From: Acidobacteriota bacterium
Lineage (GTDB): Bacteria; Actinomycetota; Acidimicrobiia; Spongiisociales; UBA5794
Direction: 5' to 3'
DNA length: 64,000 nt
Assembly: GCA_022562055.1 (NCBI GenBank)
Contig: JADFQA010000001.1
Coordinates: 1 to 64,000 of the forward strand
Positions 1 through 7,010 of the stretch are shown here, in pieces (the stretch's first letter is position 1; the number at the start of each line of letters is the position of its first letter). The notes under the pieces were generated by a model. It searched no databases and was not told where the DNA came from. It was given only the letters and a program-made list of their open reading frames with translations. Made by a program: the position numbers and the translations under genes.

Positions 1-145
1 GTTCTTCGTGGGGTACTGGCCCCCTGGGTGGGGTGACGTAGAGTGGTGGGGGGGTGAGGTGGTGGGCGAGGGTGTCGAGGCGTTGGGCGATCTGGTCGAG
101 GGCGGCGAGTATCGTGCGTTTCCATGCGGCGGGGTAGTGGGTCAT
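1..145 (-). CDS. Small unknown protein, partial at window edge
   Basis: The reading frame starts with ATG at 145 and stays open to the left edge, so 48 codons are visible. Its start overlaps the stop of the SWIM gene by four bases (ATGA), the same coupling seen between the other genes of this minus-strand operon; that is the main reason to call it real. The visible protein begins MTHYPAAWKRTILAALDQIA, a likely amphipathic helix, and becomes proline-rich. I recognise no family. It is the seventh visible gene of the integrated element's early operon. Confidence 0.5.
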   Translation of the reverse strand, partial: MTHYPAAWKRTILAALDQIAQRLDTLAHHLTPPPLYVTPPRGPVPHEE

Positions 146-375
146 TTTGTCTCCGTTCGGGTGGTGAGGGTGACGGTTTGTAGGGCAGTGATGTGGGAGC
201 AGGTACGGGTGCGGGCGGGGCAATCGCAGTGCCAGCCCGACGGGTCGCATCCGACTTTGTAGGTTCCGTGGTCGCCGATGATGGTGGCGGCGATGGTGTC
301 GACGGTGAGGGAACGCACTGTGAGGTGTCCGGTGGCGAGTAGCCGCTTGGCCTTGCTCTCGGTGGTTTCAGTCAT
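142..375 (-). CDS. Small SWIM-type zinc finger protein
   Basis: A 77-residue protein. The second half carries the SWIM pattern CxC...CxH: HCDCPARTRTCSH, at about residues 49-61. SWIM fingers bind zinc and usually mediate DNA or protein contacts; small stand-alone versions are common in actinobacterial phages and integrative elements. The start ATG at 375 overlaps the stop of the upstream ATPase gene by four bases, so translation is probably coupled. The partner or target cannot be read from the sequence. Confidence 0.7.
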   Translation of the reverse strand: MTETTESKAKRLLATGHLTVRSLTVDTIAATIIGDHGTYKVGCDPSGWHCDCPARTRTCSHITALQTVTLTTRTETK

Positions 376-1691
376 TGGGACCCCCCGGGGGTGGTGGGGG
401 TGGCTGTGCCCGGGTGGGGTTCGGTGACGATCTCAGCATCGAAAACTGTGGCGATTTCCTCGCCGCTGAGAAGCGGATCATCACCACGAACTTGCGCACC
501 CTTGGGCGAACTTGCGCACCCATTATGTGTGAGCAACTTCGTGGCTTCGTGATCAAGTTCGGCGACGAGCCGCCAGGACCAGCCACCCTTCATTCCATCT
601 TTTGACGACTCAATGCGCCCCTCCCGGCGAAGCTCGGAACGGGCGCGGACGGCGGTTCCCTCCGACACTCCCTCCGCTTTGACGAGGCGAACGAGGGCGG
701 TCCACCGTTCGTCCGATTGACTTAGGGCGTCGACGATGACTTCGCGGGCGATGTCCCTCTCGCTCCGGTCGGCGTCGGGTTCGGCGTCGGTGAGGAGGTC
801 ACTTGCCTGCGCGGTTGTCTCACCCAGCCACACGAACCCCGAGGTGTTGATGTCGCCACCCGCGCGATCTTGGATGGTTCGACTCTCGATCTCGAACTTG
901 AGGGCACGAGCGAGCCTGGAGAGGTTCGATTTAACATGCACTAGGTACCGCACTGGCGAGTTGTCGTCGTCGGGGTCGGCAGCGAACAGCAAAACTGATC
1001 TAGCGGCGTTGCCGAACGCAACACTTCCGCCGAGGCGGGTTAAGGGGTTCGTTGAGGCTGATTTGTTGAGGTGTGACACTCCGAGTACTGCTACGCCGGT
1101 TGCTTCCGCGAGGGCGTGCAGCGGGCCGAGTGCCCTTCGCACCGAGTGGTCGCGGTGCGAGTCAAGGGTGGACGAGAGATGCGCGACCAGGGGATCAAGG
1201 ACGAGCATCTCCGCCGACTCGGCTTCGATCGCTGTTTCGAGCTCGGCGAGGTCGTCCGGCAGCGTGATCCCGTTCTCGAAACCAGCTTCGACGACCGAAA
1301 CGAAGTGTATAAGATCGAGGTCGGCTCCGGCTGCGATGAGCCTGGGTACCAAAGTGTGTGATCTCGAATCTTCGACGGTCGCGAAGATCACTGCTGCCGG
1401 GGATCGGCCAAGCTGGCCGCGCGAAACTCTCGCCGCGATTTCACACACCAAGCTCGTTTTGCCGAGTCCACCCGTCCCGATGAGCAGCGTGATCGCTTGT
1501 AACGGGATTCTGCCGTCCCAAAGCCACACAGGGGTTTCGGGCGGGATTGCCGATGCCGAGACCAGCCGTAGCCCGTCCCGCTGTTCCGGGACCGCACCAA
1601 CGGCGGCCTGTTGCGCCTGGTACCGGCTTTCGGCGTCGTCGAGGTACGCGACGGTTTCTGCACCCGTCAAGTACCGGGGTTTATCGTTCAC
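372..1691 (-). CDS. AAA-family ATPase, RepA/KaiC-like, of integrated element
   Basis: A 439-residue P-loop ATPase, probably the replication or DNA-handling ATPase of the element. Walker A is IGTGGLGKTS at about residues 71-80, and a Walker B-like strand, EMLVLDPL, has its acid at about 166. This matches the RecA/KaiC-type AAA_25 proteins next to replication genes in actinobacterial plasmids and phages. The C-terminal third (about 330-400) looks like a winged helix, with a run of small residues then ELRREGRIE. I chose GTG at 1691 because the 49-aa gene upstream ends at 1681, giving an 11-base overlap in line with the rest of the operon. A longer frame opens at 1772 but would overlap that gene by 92 bases. 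ATPase fold is fairly sure; replication role is inferred. Confidence 0.75.
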   Translation of the reverse strand: MNDKPRYLTGAETVAYLDDAESRYQAQQAAVGAVPEQRDGLRLVSASAIPPETPVWLWDGRIPLQAITLLIGTGGLGKTSLVCEIAARVSRGQLGRSPAAVIFATVEDSRSHTLVPRLIAAGADLDLIHFVSVVEAGFENGITLPDDLAELETAIEAESAEMLVLDPLVAHLSSTLDSHRDHSVRRALGPLHALAEATGVAVLGVSHLNKSASTNPLTRLGGSVAFGNAARSVLLFAADPDDDNSPVRYLVHVKSNLSRLARALKFEIESRTIQDRAGGDINTSGFVWLGETTAQASDLLTDAEPDADRSERDIAREVIVDALSQSDERWTALVRLVKAEGVSEGTAVRARSELRREGRIESSKDGMKGGWSWRLVAELDHEATKLLTHNGCASSPKGAQVRGDDPLLSGEEIATVFDAEIVTEPHPGTATPTTPGGSQ

Positions 1692-1830
1692 TGTTAACCC
1701 GTCCCTCGTGCAGTCTCCGCCAAGCGGCTTTGCGCCGGAGGACGATCTCACTACACGACTCGCAACGCCCAACAGCGCACATACAGCGGCCCGAGTGTGC
1801 GGTCCTCTTGCGGCGGGGTCGGCGACTCAT
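1681..1830 (-). CDS. 49-aa basic Cys-rich protein
   Basis: A small frame of 49 codons. The protein is very basic at the start (SRRPRRKR) and has a cluster of five cysteines at about residues 18-29 (CMCAVGRCESC), suggesting a zinc-binding knuckle. The start ATG at 1830 overlaps the stop of the 27-aa frame by four bases, and its stop lies inside the start region of the ATPase gene. These overlaps are the support for coding. I recognise no family. Confidence 0.5.
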   Translation of the reverse strand: MSRRPRRKRTAHSGRCMCAVGRCESCSEIVLRRKAAWRRLHEGRVNSER

Positions 1831-1910
1831 GCGTCGGTTCTGGCGCTGCTGCGTCCCCGCCCTGGAGGCACCGGACCGCCGAACACCAACTGCGTGTCGG
1901 TAGGTTGCAT
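1827..1910 (-). CDS. 27-aa peptide, linker frame of coupled operon
   Basis: A very short frame that begins MQPTDTQLVFGGPVPPG. Its ATG shares one base with the stop of the excisionase-like gene (TGATG at 1908-1912) and its TGA overlaps the next ATG (1827-1830). It therefore fills exactly the gap between two genes and may act mainly as a translational relay. No homology can be claimed for so short a peptide. Confidence 0.35.
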   Translation of the reverse strand: MQPTDTQLVFGGPVPPGRGRSSARTDA

Positions 1911-2107
1911 CAGGTTGCCGCTCTTCGGTGCTTCTCATCGACGCCGAGCACGGCGAGCAACGGCGCTCGGGGAATGAGCAGCCGCCGACCGACACGCAGC
2001 ACGACAACACCCGCGAGTTCTCCGTCGCGGCGGGCGAGCTGATAGGCAGTGTTGCGGCTCACGCCGAGGAGTTCCGCAGCCTCGGGAATGGTCAGGGTCG
2101 CGTTCAT
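1910..2107 (-). CDS. Excisionase/MerR-type helix-turn-helix protein
   Basis: A 65-residue DNA-binding protein. After the start comes TIPEAAELLGVSRNTAYQLA, the winged-HTH signature of the excisionase (HTH_17) family, then a wing with VLRVGRRLLIP. Such proteins direct integrase toward excision or act as small regulators in actinobacterial integrative elements. I used the ATG at 2107, not a longer frame to 2188, because it overlaps the XRE gene stop by four bases (ATGA) and begins directly before the conserved domain. It is the second gene of the element's minus-strand operon. Confidence 0.8.
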   Translation of the reverse strand: MNATLTIPEAAELLGVSRNTAYQLARRDGELAGVVVLRVGRRLLIPRAPLLAVLGVDEKHRRAAT

Positions 2108-2331
2108 CGGGCGCCTGCGATGTCTTCGAGGAGCTTGGCGTAATCTCGGGCGTGGCGGGGTCTGGGGACTCGTGCCCCGTTCTCCCACCGCAGGACCGTG
2201 GATTGTGAAACGTCGAGCACCATGGCGACGTCACGGAGTGACAGCCCGGCGGAACGTCGGATAGTTGCACCGGCGGCGCGGATCAGGGTCCGTGCTCGGA
2301 TCGTCTCAACCAGGTTTCGTGTTGCGTTCAT
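2104..2331 (-). CDS. XRE-family helix-turn-helix repressor-like protein
   Basis: A 75-residue protein with one HTH_3/XRE domain at about residues 25-65: LSLRDVAMVLDVSQSTVLRWENG, where the WENG turn is diagnostic. It is the first gene of the minus-strand operon and faces the divergent DNA-binding protein/integrase operon, so it is the best candidate for the element's switch protein. No ribosome binding site is visible, but a promoter (TTGACG, 17 bases, CAAGGT) ends six bases before the ATG, suggesting a leaderless transcript. The dyads at 2361-2376 and 2397-2438 are possible operators. Confidence 0.8.
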   Translation of the reverse strand: MNATRNLVETIRARTLIRAAGATIRRSAGLSLRDVAMVLDVSQSTVLRWENGARVPRPRHARDYAKLLEDIAGAR

Positions 2332-2337
2332 GGCAAC

Positions 2338-2366
2338 ACCTTGGCGTACCGGGAACCCTACGTCAA
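2338..2366 (-). promoter_or_regulatory. Candidate leaderless promoter of the XRE operon
   Basis: Read on the minus strand: -35 TTGACG (2366-2361), 17-base spacer, -10 CAAGGT (2343-2338), then six bases to the ATG at 2331. The -35 lies in an imperfect dyad, CGTCAAGACCTTAACG (2361-2376, 12 of 16 positions symmetric), which could be an autoregulatory operator. Confidence 0.45.
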
Positions 2367-2396
2367 GACCTTAACGTATGCCTTTATCCGGTCAGA

Positions 2397-2438
2397 GAAT
2401 CGGGAACCTTCATAGTGTTGCCAAAACATTCCCGATTC
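2397..2438. promoter_or_regulatory. Candidate operator: 10-bp perfect inverted repeat
   Basis: GAATCGGGAA (2397-2406) and TTCCCGATTC (2429-2438) are perfect inverted copies separated by 22 bases, in the divergent region of the element. The right arm lies inside the spacer of the plus-strand promoter, so a protein bound there would block RNA polymerase. The XRE or excisionase-like protein is the obvious candidate binder. Confidence 0.55.
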
Positions 2439-2446
2439 GGTAGGGT
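2418..2446 (+). promoter_or_regulatory. Candidate leaderless promoter of the integrase operon
   Basis: -35 TTGCCA (2418-2423), 17-base spacer, -10 TAGGGT (2441-2446), then seven bases to the ATG at 2454. Transcription would start at or next to the A of the start codon. The same TAGGGT with six bases to the ATG recurs at 8869. Confidence 0.5.
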
Positions 2447-2453
2447 GGGGGCT

Positions 2454-3053
2454 ATGACGACATTGCCGACGCAACATGCATTCGGGTGGCCCGATCCGTT
2501 CACAGGGCCGTGGATGCTCACCGTCCACACTGCCGCAGTAAACGGGCGTATGGAGTGTGTCGGCCTGAGCGTGATGGCGTATGCCGACTCTGGCGACCTT
2601 CCGATGGGCAACGTCCCTGGCTCGGATGCGATCGTCAACGGAGAGGACACTGTGAACCGGGTCGAGCCGGTACGAACGTCAACGCTGCGAAGTATCCCCC
2701 TCGGCGATCTGATGTCGAAGATCACCCAAGAAGCCATCGACAAGGGACCGGCCCGGATCGAGAGGGTTCAGTGGTCGGATTACGAGGAGGAGCGCCTCGA
2801 AGCTGCGAAGGCGTCCACAGCCGGGCGAGGTGGTCGCAAAGGCCACAGCCCGGAACACTACGCCGAGGTAGCCCGGGTGTACAGCGCCGCGTGGGCTCAG
2901 GGCGGCTATCCGACAAAGGCTGTCGCCGAGAAGTGGATCGTGGCGAAGCCGACAGCGGCGAAGTGGGTTTCACGGGCGCGGACCCTGGGCCTACTCGAAC
3001 CGACATCTAAGGGGCGAGCAGGCGGCATCCCCACCCAAGGAGACGACGAATGA
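2454..3053 (+). CDS. Element DNA-binding protein upstream of integrase
   Basis: A 199-residue protein of unknown exact role. The N-terminal 110 residues show no motif I recognise. A segment near residue 125 is rich in G, R and K. The C-terminal part (about 135-185) looks like a helix-turn-helix: VAEKWIVAKPTAAKWVSRAR, typical of proteins that bind repeats near the integrase gene. Its stop overlaps the integrase start by four bases (ATGA, 3050-3053), so the two are cotranslated. I chose ATG at 2454 because the promoter at 2418-2446 leads directly into it; a longer frame from 2265 would run back over the divergent XRE gene. Confidence 0.6.
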   Translation: MTTLPTQHAFGWPDPFTGPWMLTVHTAAVNGRMECVGLSVMAYADSGDLPMGNVPGSDAIVNGEDTVNRVEPVRTSTLRSIPLGDLMSKITQEAIDKGPARIERVQWSDYEEERLEAAKASTAGRGGRKGHSPEHYAEVARVYSAAWAQGGYPTKAVAEKWIVAKPTAAKWVSRARTLGLLEPTSKGRAGGIPTQGDDE

Positions 3054-4231
3054 GCGAACGCAGACCTAAAGGCACAGGGAACATCCGCGAACGCGGGGGT
3101 CGCTTCCAGGCCACCTACTCATACATGGACGCGACGGGCAGACGCCGACTGAGATCGGAGACGTTCGACACCAAGACCGAAGCCCGTGCATGGTTGACTG
3201 CCCGGCTCGCCGAGGTAGCTACAGGCCGCGTCTCTGATCCCGGTACTTTAACCGTCGGAGAGTATCTACAGGATTGGCTCGGCTCGTTGGGCATGGCTCA
3301 GCTCGAAGCGGCGACCGTATCGTGGTATCGGTCCGCGGTGATCCGCCACATCATCCCGGCGTTGGGCGGTGTGAAGCTGTCGAAGCTGTCGGCGATCCAG
3401 GTCGAGGCGTTCCTGGCGGAGAAGGCGGAGAACGGTCGTCTCGACGGTAAGGGAGGTCTGGGACCCGTGAGCGTGCGGCGGCTGCATGTGACGTTGCGTA
3501 AGGCGCTGGCTGCGGCTGTGCGTAAGGGCATGTTGGCCACCAACCCCGTCGACCTGGCCGACAAACCGAAGATACCGCCTGTCGACGTGACAGAAAGCTG
3601 CTGGACGCCGGAGCACATGACGGCGTTCCTCGAAGCAACCAAGGCCGACCGGCTAGCTCCGCTGTGGCGGACCGCGTGCATGACCGGCCTTCGACGTTCC
3701 GAGCTTTGCGGGTTGCAGTGGCCGGACATCGATCTCGATGCCGGTGTTCTGTCGGTGAAACGGGCGATGGTGCAGGTGGACGGCAAGCCGATTCTGAAAG
3801 GCCCGAAGTCTGCGTCGTCGCGCCGGGCTGTGGACTTCGACGCTGGAACGGTGGCGGTGCTGAGACGGTGGAAGGTGAGCCAGCTCGAGGAGCGTCTGCT
3901 GGCTGGGACCGCGTGGGAGCAAGGCGATTGGGTGTTCACCAACGAGATCGGGGCACCGTGGCGACCGGATTCGCTCACCAAGACGTTCCTGAAGACTGCC
4001 AGGGCGACAGAGCTTCCACGAACCGATGTCAGGGGCTTGCGTCATGCTCACGCCACCGCGATGCTCCGTGCCGGTGTGCATCCCAAGGTTGTTCAGGAGC
4101 GTCTCGGACACTCGTCGATCGCGGTGACGATGGACATCTACAGCTCGGTGCTGCCGGGGATGCAGCGCGAAGCCATCGACCGGCTTGCCTCGATGATGGA
4201 GCCTGGACGCGGCCCGATAGATGGCGGATAG
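3050..4231 (+). CDS. Tyrosine site-specific integrase
   Basis: A 393-residue phage-type tyrosine recombinase that would integrate and excise the element. The N-terminal arm-binding domain (about 1-60, RERGGRFQATYSY) is followed by a SAM-like core-binding domain (about 65-150) and the catalytic domain (about 180-380). The visible catalytic residues are the first Arg in TGLRRSEL (about 213), the His/Arg box GLRHAHATAML (about 328), LGHSSIAVT and the nucleophile Tyr in MDIYSSV (about 365). It looks complete. It lies next to a tRNA/tmRNA-like 3' fragment at 4297-4340, the expected place for the attachment site. Confidence 0.93.
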   Translation: MSERRPKGTGNIRERGGRFQATYSYMDATGRRRLRSETFDTKTEARAWLTARLAEVATGRVSDPGTLTVGEYLQDWLGSLGMAQLEAATVSWYRSAVIRHIIPALGGVKLSKLSAIQVEAFLAEKAENGRLDGKGGLGPVSVRRLHVTLRKALAAAVRKGMLATNPVDLADKPKIPPVDVTESCWTPEHMTAFLEATKADRLAPLWRTACMTGLRRSELCGLQWPDIDLDAGVLSVKRAMVQVDGKPILKGPKSASSRRAVDFDAGTVAVLRRWKVSQLEERLLAGTAWEQGDWVFTNEIGAPWRPDSLTKTFLKTARATELPRTDVRGLRHAHATAMLRAGVHPKVVQERLGHSSIAVTMDIYSSVLPGMQREAIDRLASMMEPGRGPIDGG

Positions 4232-4267
4232 ATGGCGCGAGCGGTAGGCGCGCACCGAGGAAGAGAC

Positions 4268-4294
4268 AGAAACCCCCGCTATGCAAGGGTTTCT
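4268..4294. terminator. Hairpin after integrase, possible terminator or att arm
   Basis: AGAAACCC (4268-4275) and GGGTTTCT (4287-4294) form an 8-bp stem with an 11-base loop, between the integrase stop and the tRNA-like fragment. There is no clear T-tract, so it could be a terminator or part of the attachment region. Confidence 0.4.
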
Positions 4295-4296
4295 GG

Positions 4297-4340
4297 GGTG
4301 GAGCTGAAGGGATTCGAACCCTTGACCCCTTGACGGACTG
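4297..4340 (-). other. 3' fragment of tRNA-Ala or tmRNA, candidate att site
   Basis: Read on the minus strand: a perfect T arm AAGGGTTCGAATCCCTT, then the acceptor strand CAGCTCC, discriminator A and CC. A 3' strand CAGCTCC pairs with GGGGCTG through the G3:U70 wobble, the mark of tRNA-Ala and of tmRNA. The bases 5' of the T arm do not give a D arm or a GGGGCTG strand within tRNA distance, so only the 3' part is present. Actinobacterial elements commonly integrate at such ends, so this is probably the attachment core. The overlapping CTGTTAA on the plus strand resembles a tRNA-Asn anticodon loop, but no further tRNA-Asn structure is there. Confidence 0.5.
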
Positions 4341-4436
4341 TTAAGCCGTGTGTCGTGGGGTCCTCTGTCCTGTTCCAGTGTCTGCTGGGACTCATGGTGG
4401 CGCACGGGCTAAAGTCGTCATCGAGGGAGTAGATCC

Positions 4437-5639
4437 GTGCAGATCGACATTCACCAGGCGATACAGCAGCAAACCGAGCTGATGCAGCAGGTGAGCAGGT
4501 TCGTACATTCTCATCCTGAGCTTGGTTACGAAGAGTATCAGTGCTCCGATTACCTGGTGGGCGTTCTTGAGCAGTTGGGCCTGGATGTCATACGACCGGT
4601 GGCTGGCATCCGTACTGCCTTTCGGTCCACTCTCAAGGGCACAACCAAGGATGGACCGCGTGTGGGGCTAGTGATGCTCTACGATGCGGTTCCCGCCGTG
4701 GGTGAAGACGGCGCCTATATTCCCAATCACTCGTGCGGGCACAACGTGATCTCCGGGGCTGTTGTGGGTGCGGTGGCAGCATTGAGTCAAGGTCCCCGCC
4801 GCGGAGAACTGACAGTGATAGGTATGTCTGGAGACGAGATCGGTGCGCCGATGGTCGCTCAGCACGGCGGGAGTAAGGCTCTGACCGCGGCGGTAGGCGA
4901 ATGGGATGAGTTTGACGCAGTCCTATACGCGCATCCGGAGTTCAACAACACGGTATCTCATGTCTCGCGCTGGATGGAGCGTTACCGCCTGTCGTTGCAT
5001 CACCCTCGGGGCTTCAAACAGCGTGGCGAATTGCAAGGTTCCGTGCCGTGGGCGGTGCAGGCGTTGCTACAGGTGGTGCGTTCGATGGAGGAGTCTGACA
5101 CCCAAGAATTCGTGATGGTTAAGGATCTCTGGATGAACGGCGACGTTGAGGCCGATTGCAAGGTCAACGCGCAGATGCAGGTCTTGCTGTTCGGACTGAC
5201 TCAGGCGGATGTCACCCAGCGGGCAACTCGGCTGAGACAAGCGGTTGAGGCAGTTGGTGATGGTGCACAGATTGTCGTTGAGTTGGAACAGATCGGAGAT
5301 CCGTATATGGGTGTGAACCCTAACCCAACCCTCACCTCTGTGGTGCATCAGGCCATGAGAGATTCGGGCCTCGAGGTGTTGTTTGACCCGGAACCGCTTC
5401 CGTTCGCCACCGATTTTGGCAACATCAGCTATCGCGCGCCGAGCGTGCTCATCGGAACTGGGCGAGAAGGTGGCTGGCAGTTTCATGGCAGTGAGGGAGA
5501 TAGAGAATTCAGCAGTTCAGATGGGAATCGAGTGATGATGGCAACAGCCGAAGTCCTAGCTCGGGCCACTATGCGTCTGTGGGAGGAGCCCGAACTGGTT
5601 GGCCGGGCACGAACGGAATTCGACGAAAGGCTTCGGTAA
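4437..5639 (+). CDS. M20-family amidohydrolase (AbgB/ACY1L2-like)
   Basis: A 400-residue zinc amidohydrolase of the M20D branch, which cleaves N-acyl amino acids or aminobenzoyl-glutamate type amides in the cytoplasm. Visible motifs are HSHPELGYEE near residue 24, the metal-ligand region YDAVP (about 83), NHSCGHN (about 100), GDEIGAP (about 134), where the family usually has EE, YAHPEF and a C-terminal metal-ligand region near FHGSEGD. Start is GTG at 4437, with GAGGGAG 9 bases upstream. It begins just outside the integrated element. The codon choice is a little more AT-rich than the housekeeping genes. The substrate cannot be predicted. Confidence 0.8.
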   Translation: MQIDIHQAIQQQTELMQQVSRFVHSHPELGYEEYQCSDYLVGVLEQLGLDVIRPVAGIRTAFRSTLKGTTKDGPRVGLVMLYDAVPAVGEDGAYIPNHSCGHNVISGAVVGAVAALSQGPRRGELTVIGMSGDEIGAPMVAQHGGSKALTAAVGEWDEFDAVLYAHPEFNNTVSHVSRWMERYRLSLHHPRGFKQRGELQGSVPWAVQALLQVVRSMEESDTQEFVMVKDLWMNGDVEADCKVNAQMQVLLFGLTQADVTQRATRLRQAVEAVGDGAQIVVELEQIGDPYMGVNPNPTLTSVVHQAMRDSGLEVLFDPEPLPFATDFGNISYRAPSVLIGTGREGGWQFHGSEGDREFSSSDGNRVMMATAEVLARATMRLWEEPELVGRARTEFDERLR

Positions 5640-6248
5640 TGGGCCGTGGTGGCACCGGATGGGTGTGGGAACGGCCGAATCGCAATGGCGCAACGAAGGA
5701 CGATATGCCCATAGTGGGAGCGTGGGATGGGGCCTTCCTCCGCCCGTTGTCAAGGTGATGTTTATGGTCGAGTAATCGTTGTGCTGCGTGCATCGGCTAA
5801 TCGAACTCGGCAGGGATTTGAGGTCGTGGGCGGTATGGGAATGTCGAGGTCTCGTGCCGGAATTGTCTGCTGGGTTTGGACGGGTGCAATACCTCTCCGG
5901 TCACTCCCGTCAAGTCGAGCAATGTTGCAGCGGAGAGGCCGCCGCGGCACGATCAGCCAACTCATGGACTGAGTTCGAAGACGTCGAAATATGCGGCCGA
6001 AGGCTGCGGCTTGCGTTAGTGACCGCCATTCTGATGCGAAGGGGCCGCATCTCTCTCAAAACCCCGCCTGGAGGGTGCCATGTTCTCCCGCCGGCGCTGC
6101 ACGCGCCGACACACGCGTCGTCTACGACGTCACCGCTGAGGAGTGCGTCGCTGTCGGAGTCGAACTCACGTCCGCCCGGGACCTTCGGGATTCCGCGTCG
6201 GACGCGCGGTCGAGATGCACGTTGTCGCCGATCTGTGAAATCAACAGC
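5640..6248. other. Gene-poor stretch, possible gene remnants
   Basis: No convincing gene. A plus-strand frame at about 6101-6190 reads like a piece of real protein (TRVVYDVTAEECVAVGVEL) but lacks a start, a ribosome site and any recognised domain, and is closed soon after. This is best seen as decayed accessory DNA between the amidohydrolase and the small minus-strand genes. Confidence 0.4.
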
Positions 6249-6613
6249 TCATGATTCGGCTCCCGAGATCTCGATAGACGCATGAATCGTGAACTTGTCG
6301 TGCTCCAGCTTGATCCAGTGTTTGCCTGCGAGCCACGTTTCAGCGTGCTTTGACTCGGAGAGGAGCTCCAGGAACCGTAACAGTTCGCCAGCGAAGCCCT
6401 TCCAGTATGCGGTCTTGAACGATGCCGGGTCCGGGACTCCAACAGGTCGCCGGGTGCGAACGGTTCGTAGTCGATGACCGACGCCCCCGTGCGGTGAATC
6501 ACCACCGAGCATTCACCGGCGTTGAACCTTTCAACAAGGCCGTCGTCCTTCTCAAGTTCAGCGACCAGCGCCATCAATTGTCTGCCAATTTCCATGCGTG
6601 CTTCGTTCGGCAT
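6249..6613 (-). pseudogene. Unknown small protein, frameshifted
   Basis: The frame begins MPNEARMEIGRQLMALVAEL at 6613 and reads well to IDYEPFAPGD. A second frame, entered one base off near 6440, continues naturally with PVGVPDPASFKTAYWKGF and ends SIEISGAES at 6249. Restoring one C after GAC would join them into about 121 residues. So there is a one-base deletion, or a sequencing error, in an otherwise plausible gene. The ATG shares a base with the stop of the zinc-finger gene upstream (TAATG at 6611-6615), which supports a real two-gene operon. I recognise no family; the protein looks soluble and mixed alpha/beta. Confidence 0.55.
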
Positions 6614-6861
6614 TATGGGGTCCTTTCGTTGTCAAGCCGGAAGAAAAGGCGTCGCCACTTTTCGATTTCGTCGGCGAGGTCGGGGCGACCCAGCCGCCGC
6701 CACTGCTCGGCTAAATCTTCCAACAACCCCCGCCGATGCGAGGGAGCCATCCCCTCGGCCCGCCGCCGGCACTGTGTCGAGCACCAGCGGCGGGGCCGGC
6801 CCCGACCCGAATACACCGGCAACGGCGAACGGCACGACGGGTTCCAACATTCAATTGCCAC
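6613..6861 (-). CDS. 82-aa zinc-finger-like small protein
   Basis: A small protein with CWNPSC near the start and WCSTQCRRRAEG at about residues 26-37, a CxxxxC...CxxxC arrangement that resembles the zinc knuckle of FCS/CGNR-type proteins of actinobacterial elements. The rest is a helical, charged tail (EDLAEQWRRLGRPDLADEIE). Start is GTG at 6861, preceded by TTGGGAG at a suitable distance. The stop overlaps the next gene start by one base. It may be a remnant of a second element. Confidence 0.55.
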   Translation of the reverse strand: MAIECWNPSCRSPLPVYSGRGRPRRWCSTQCRRRAEGMAPSHRRGLLEDLAEQWRRLGRPDLADEIEKWRRLFFRLDNERTP

Positions 6862-7010
6862 GCAGAGTTACTCCCAAAAAGAATGTGCAACCCGTACACA
6901 CAAAAGGGTGGGGCGGATGGTCGTGTGGGGTAGGTCATGGGCTGGCTCCTTTTTTTTGTCGGGTTGCGATCGTGACGCGGCGTAGGGCGGTGAGGTGGCT
7001 GCATCGACGG

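Noticed and set aside
736-1977. 413-codon plus-strand frame
   Set aside because: Antisense to the ATPase and HTH genes; Ser/Arg-rich with no domain, a frame shadow.
4297-4372. Complete tRNA gene (Ala, or Asn on the plus strand)
   Set aside because: No D arm, no 5' acceptor strand on the minus strand; the plus-strand anticodon-like loop has no T arm after it.
5779-6285. 168-codon plus-strand frame
   Set aside because: No start signal or domain; rich in Arg, Ser and Pro.
6711-6938. 75-codon minus-strand frame from ATG 6938, preceded by AAAGGAG
   Set aside because: The ribosome-site-like sequence is good, but the frame overlaps the zinc-knuckle gene in another frame and turns into Arg-rich nonsense.
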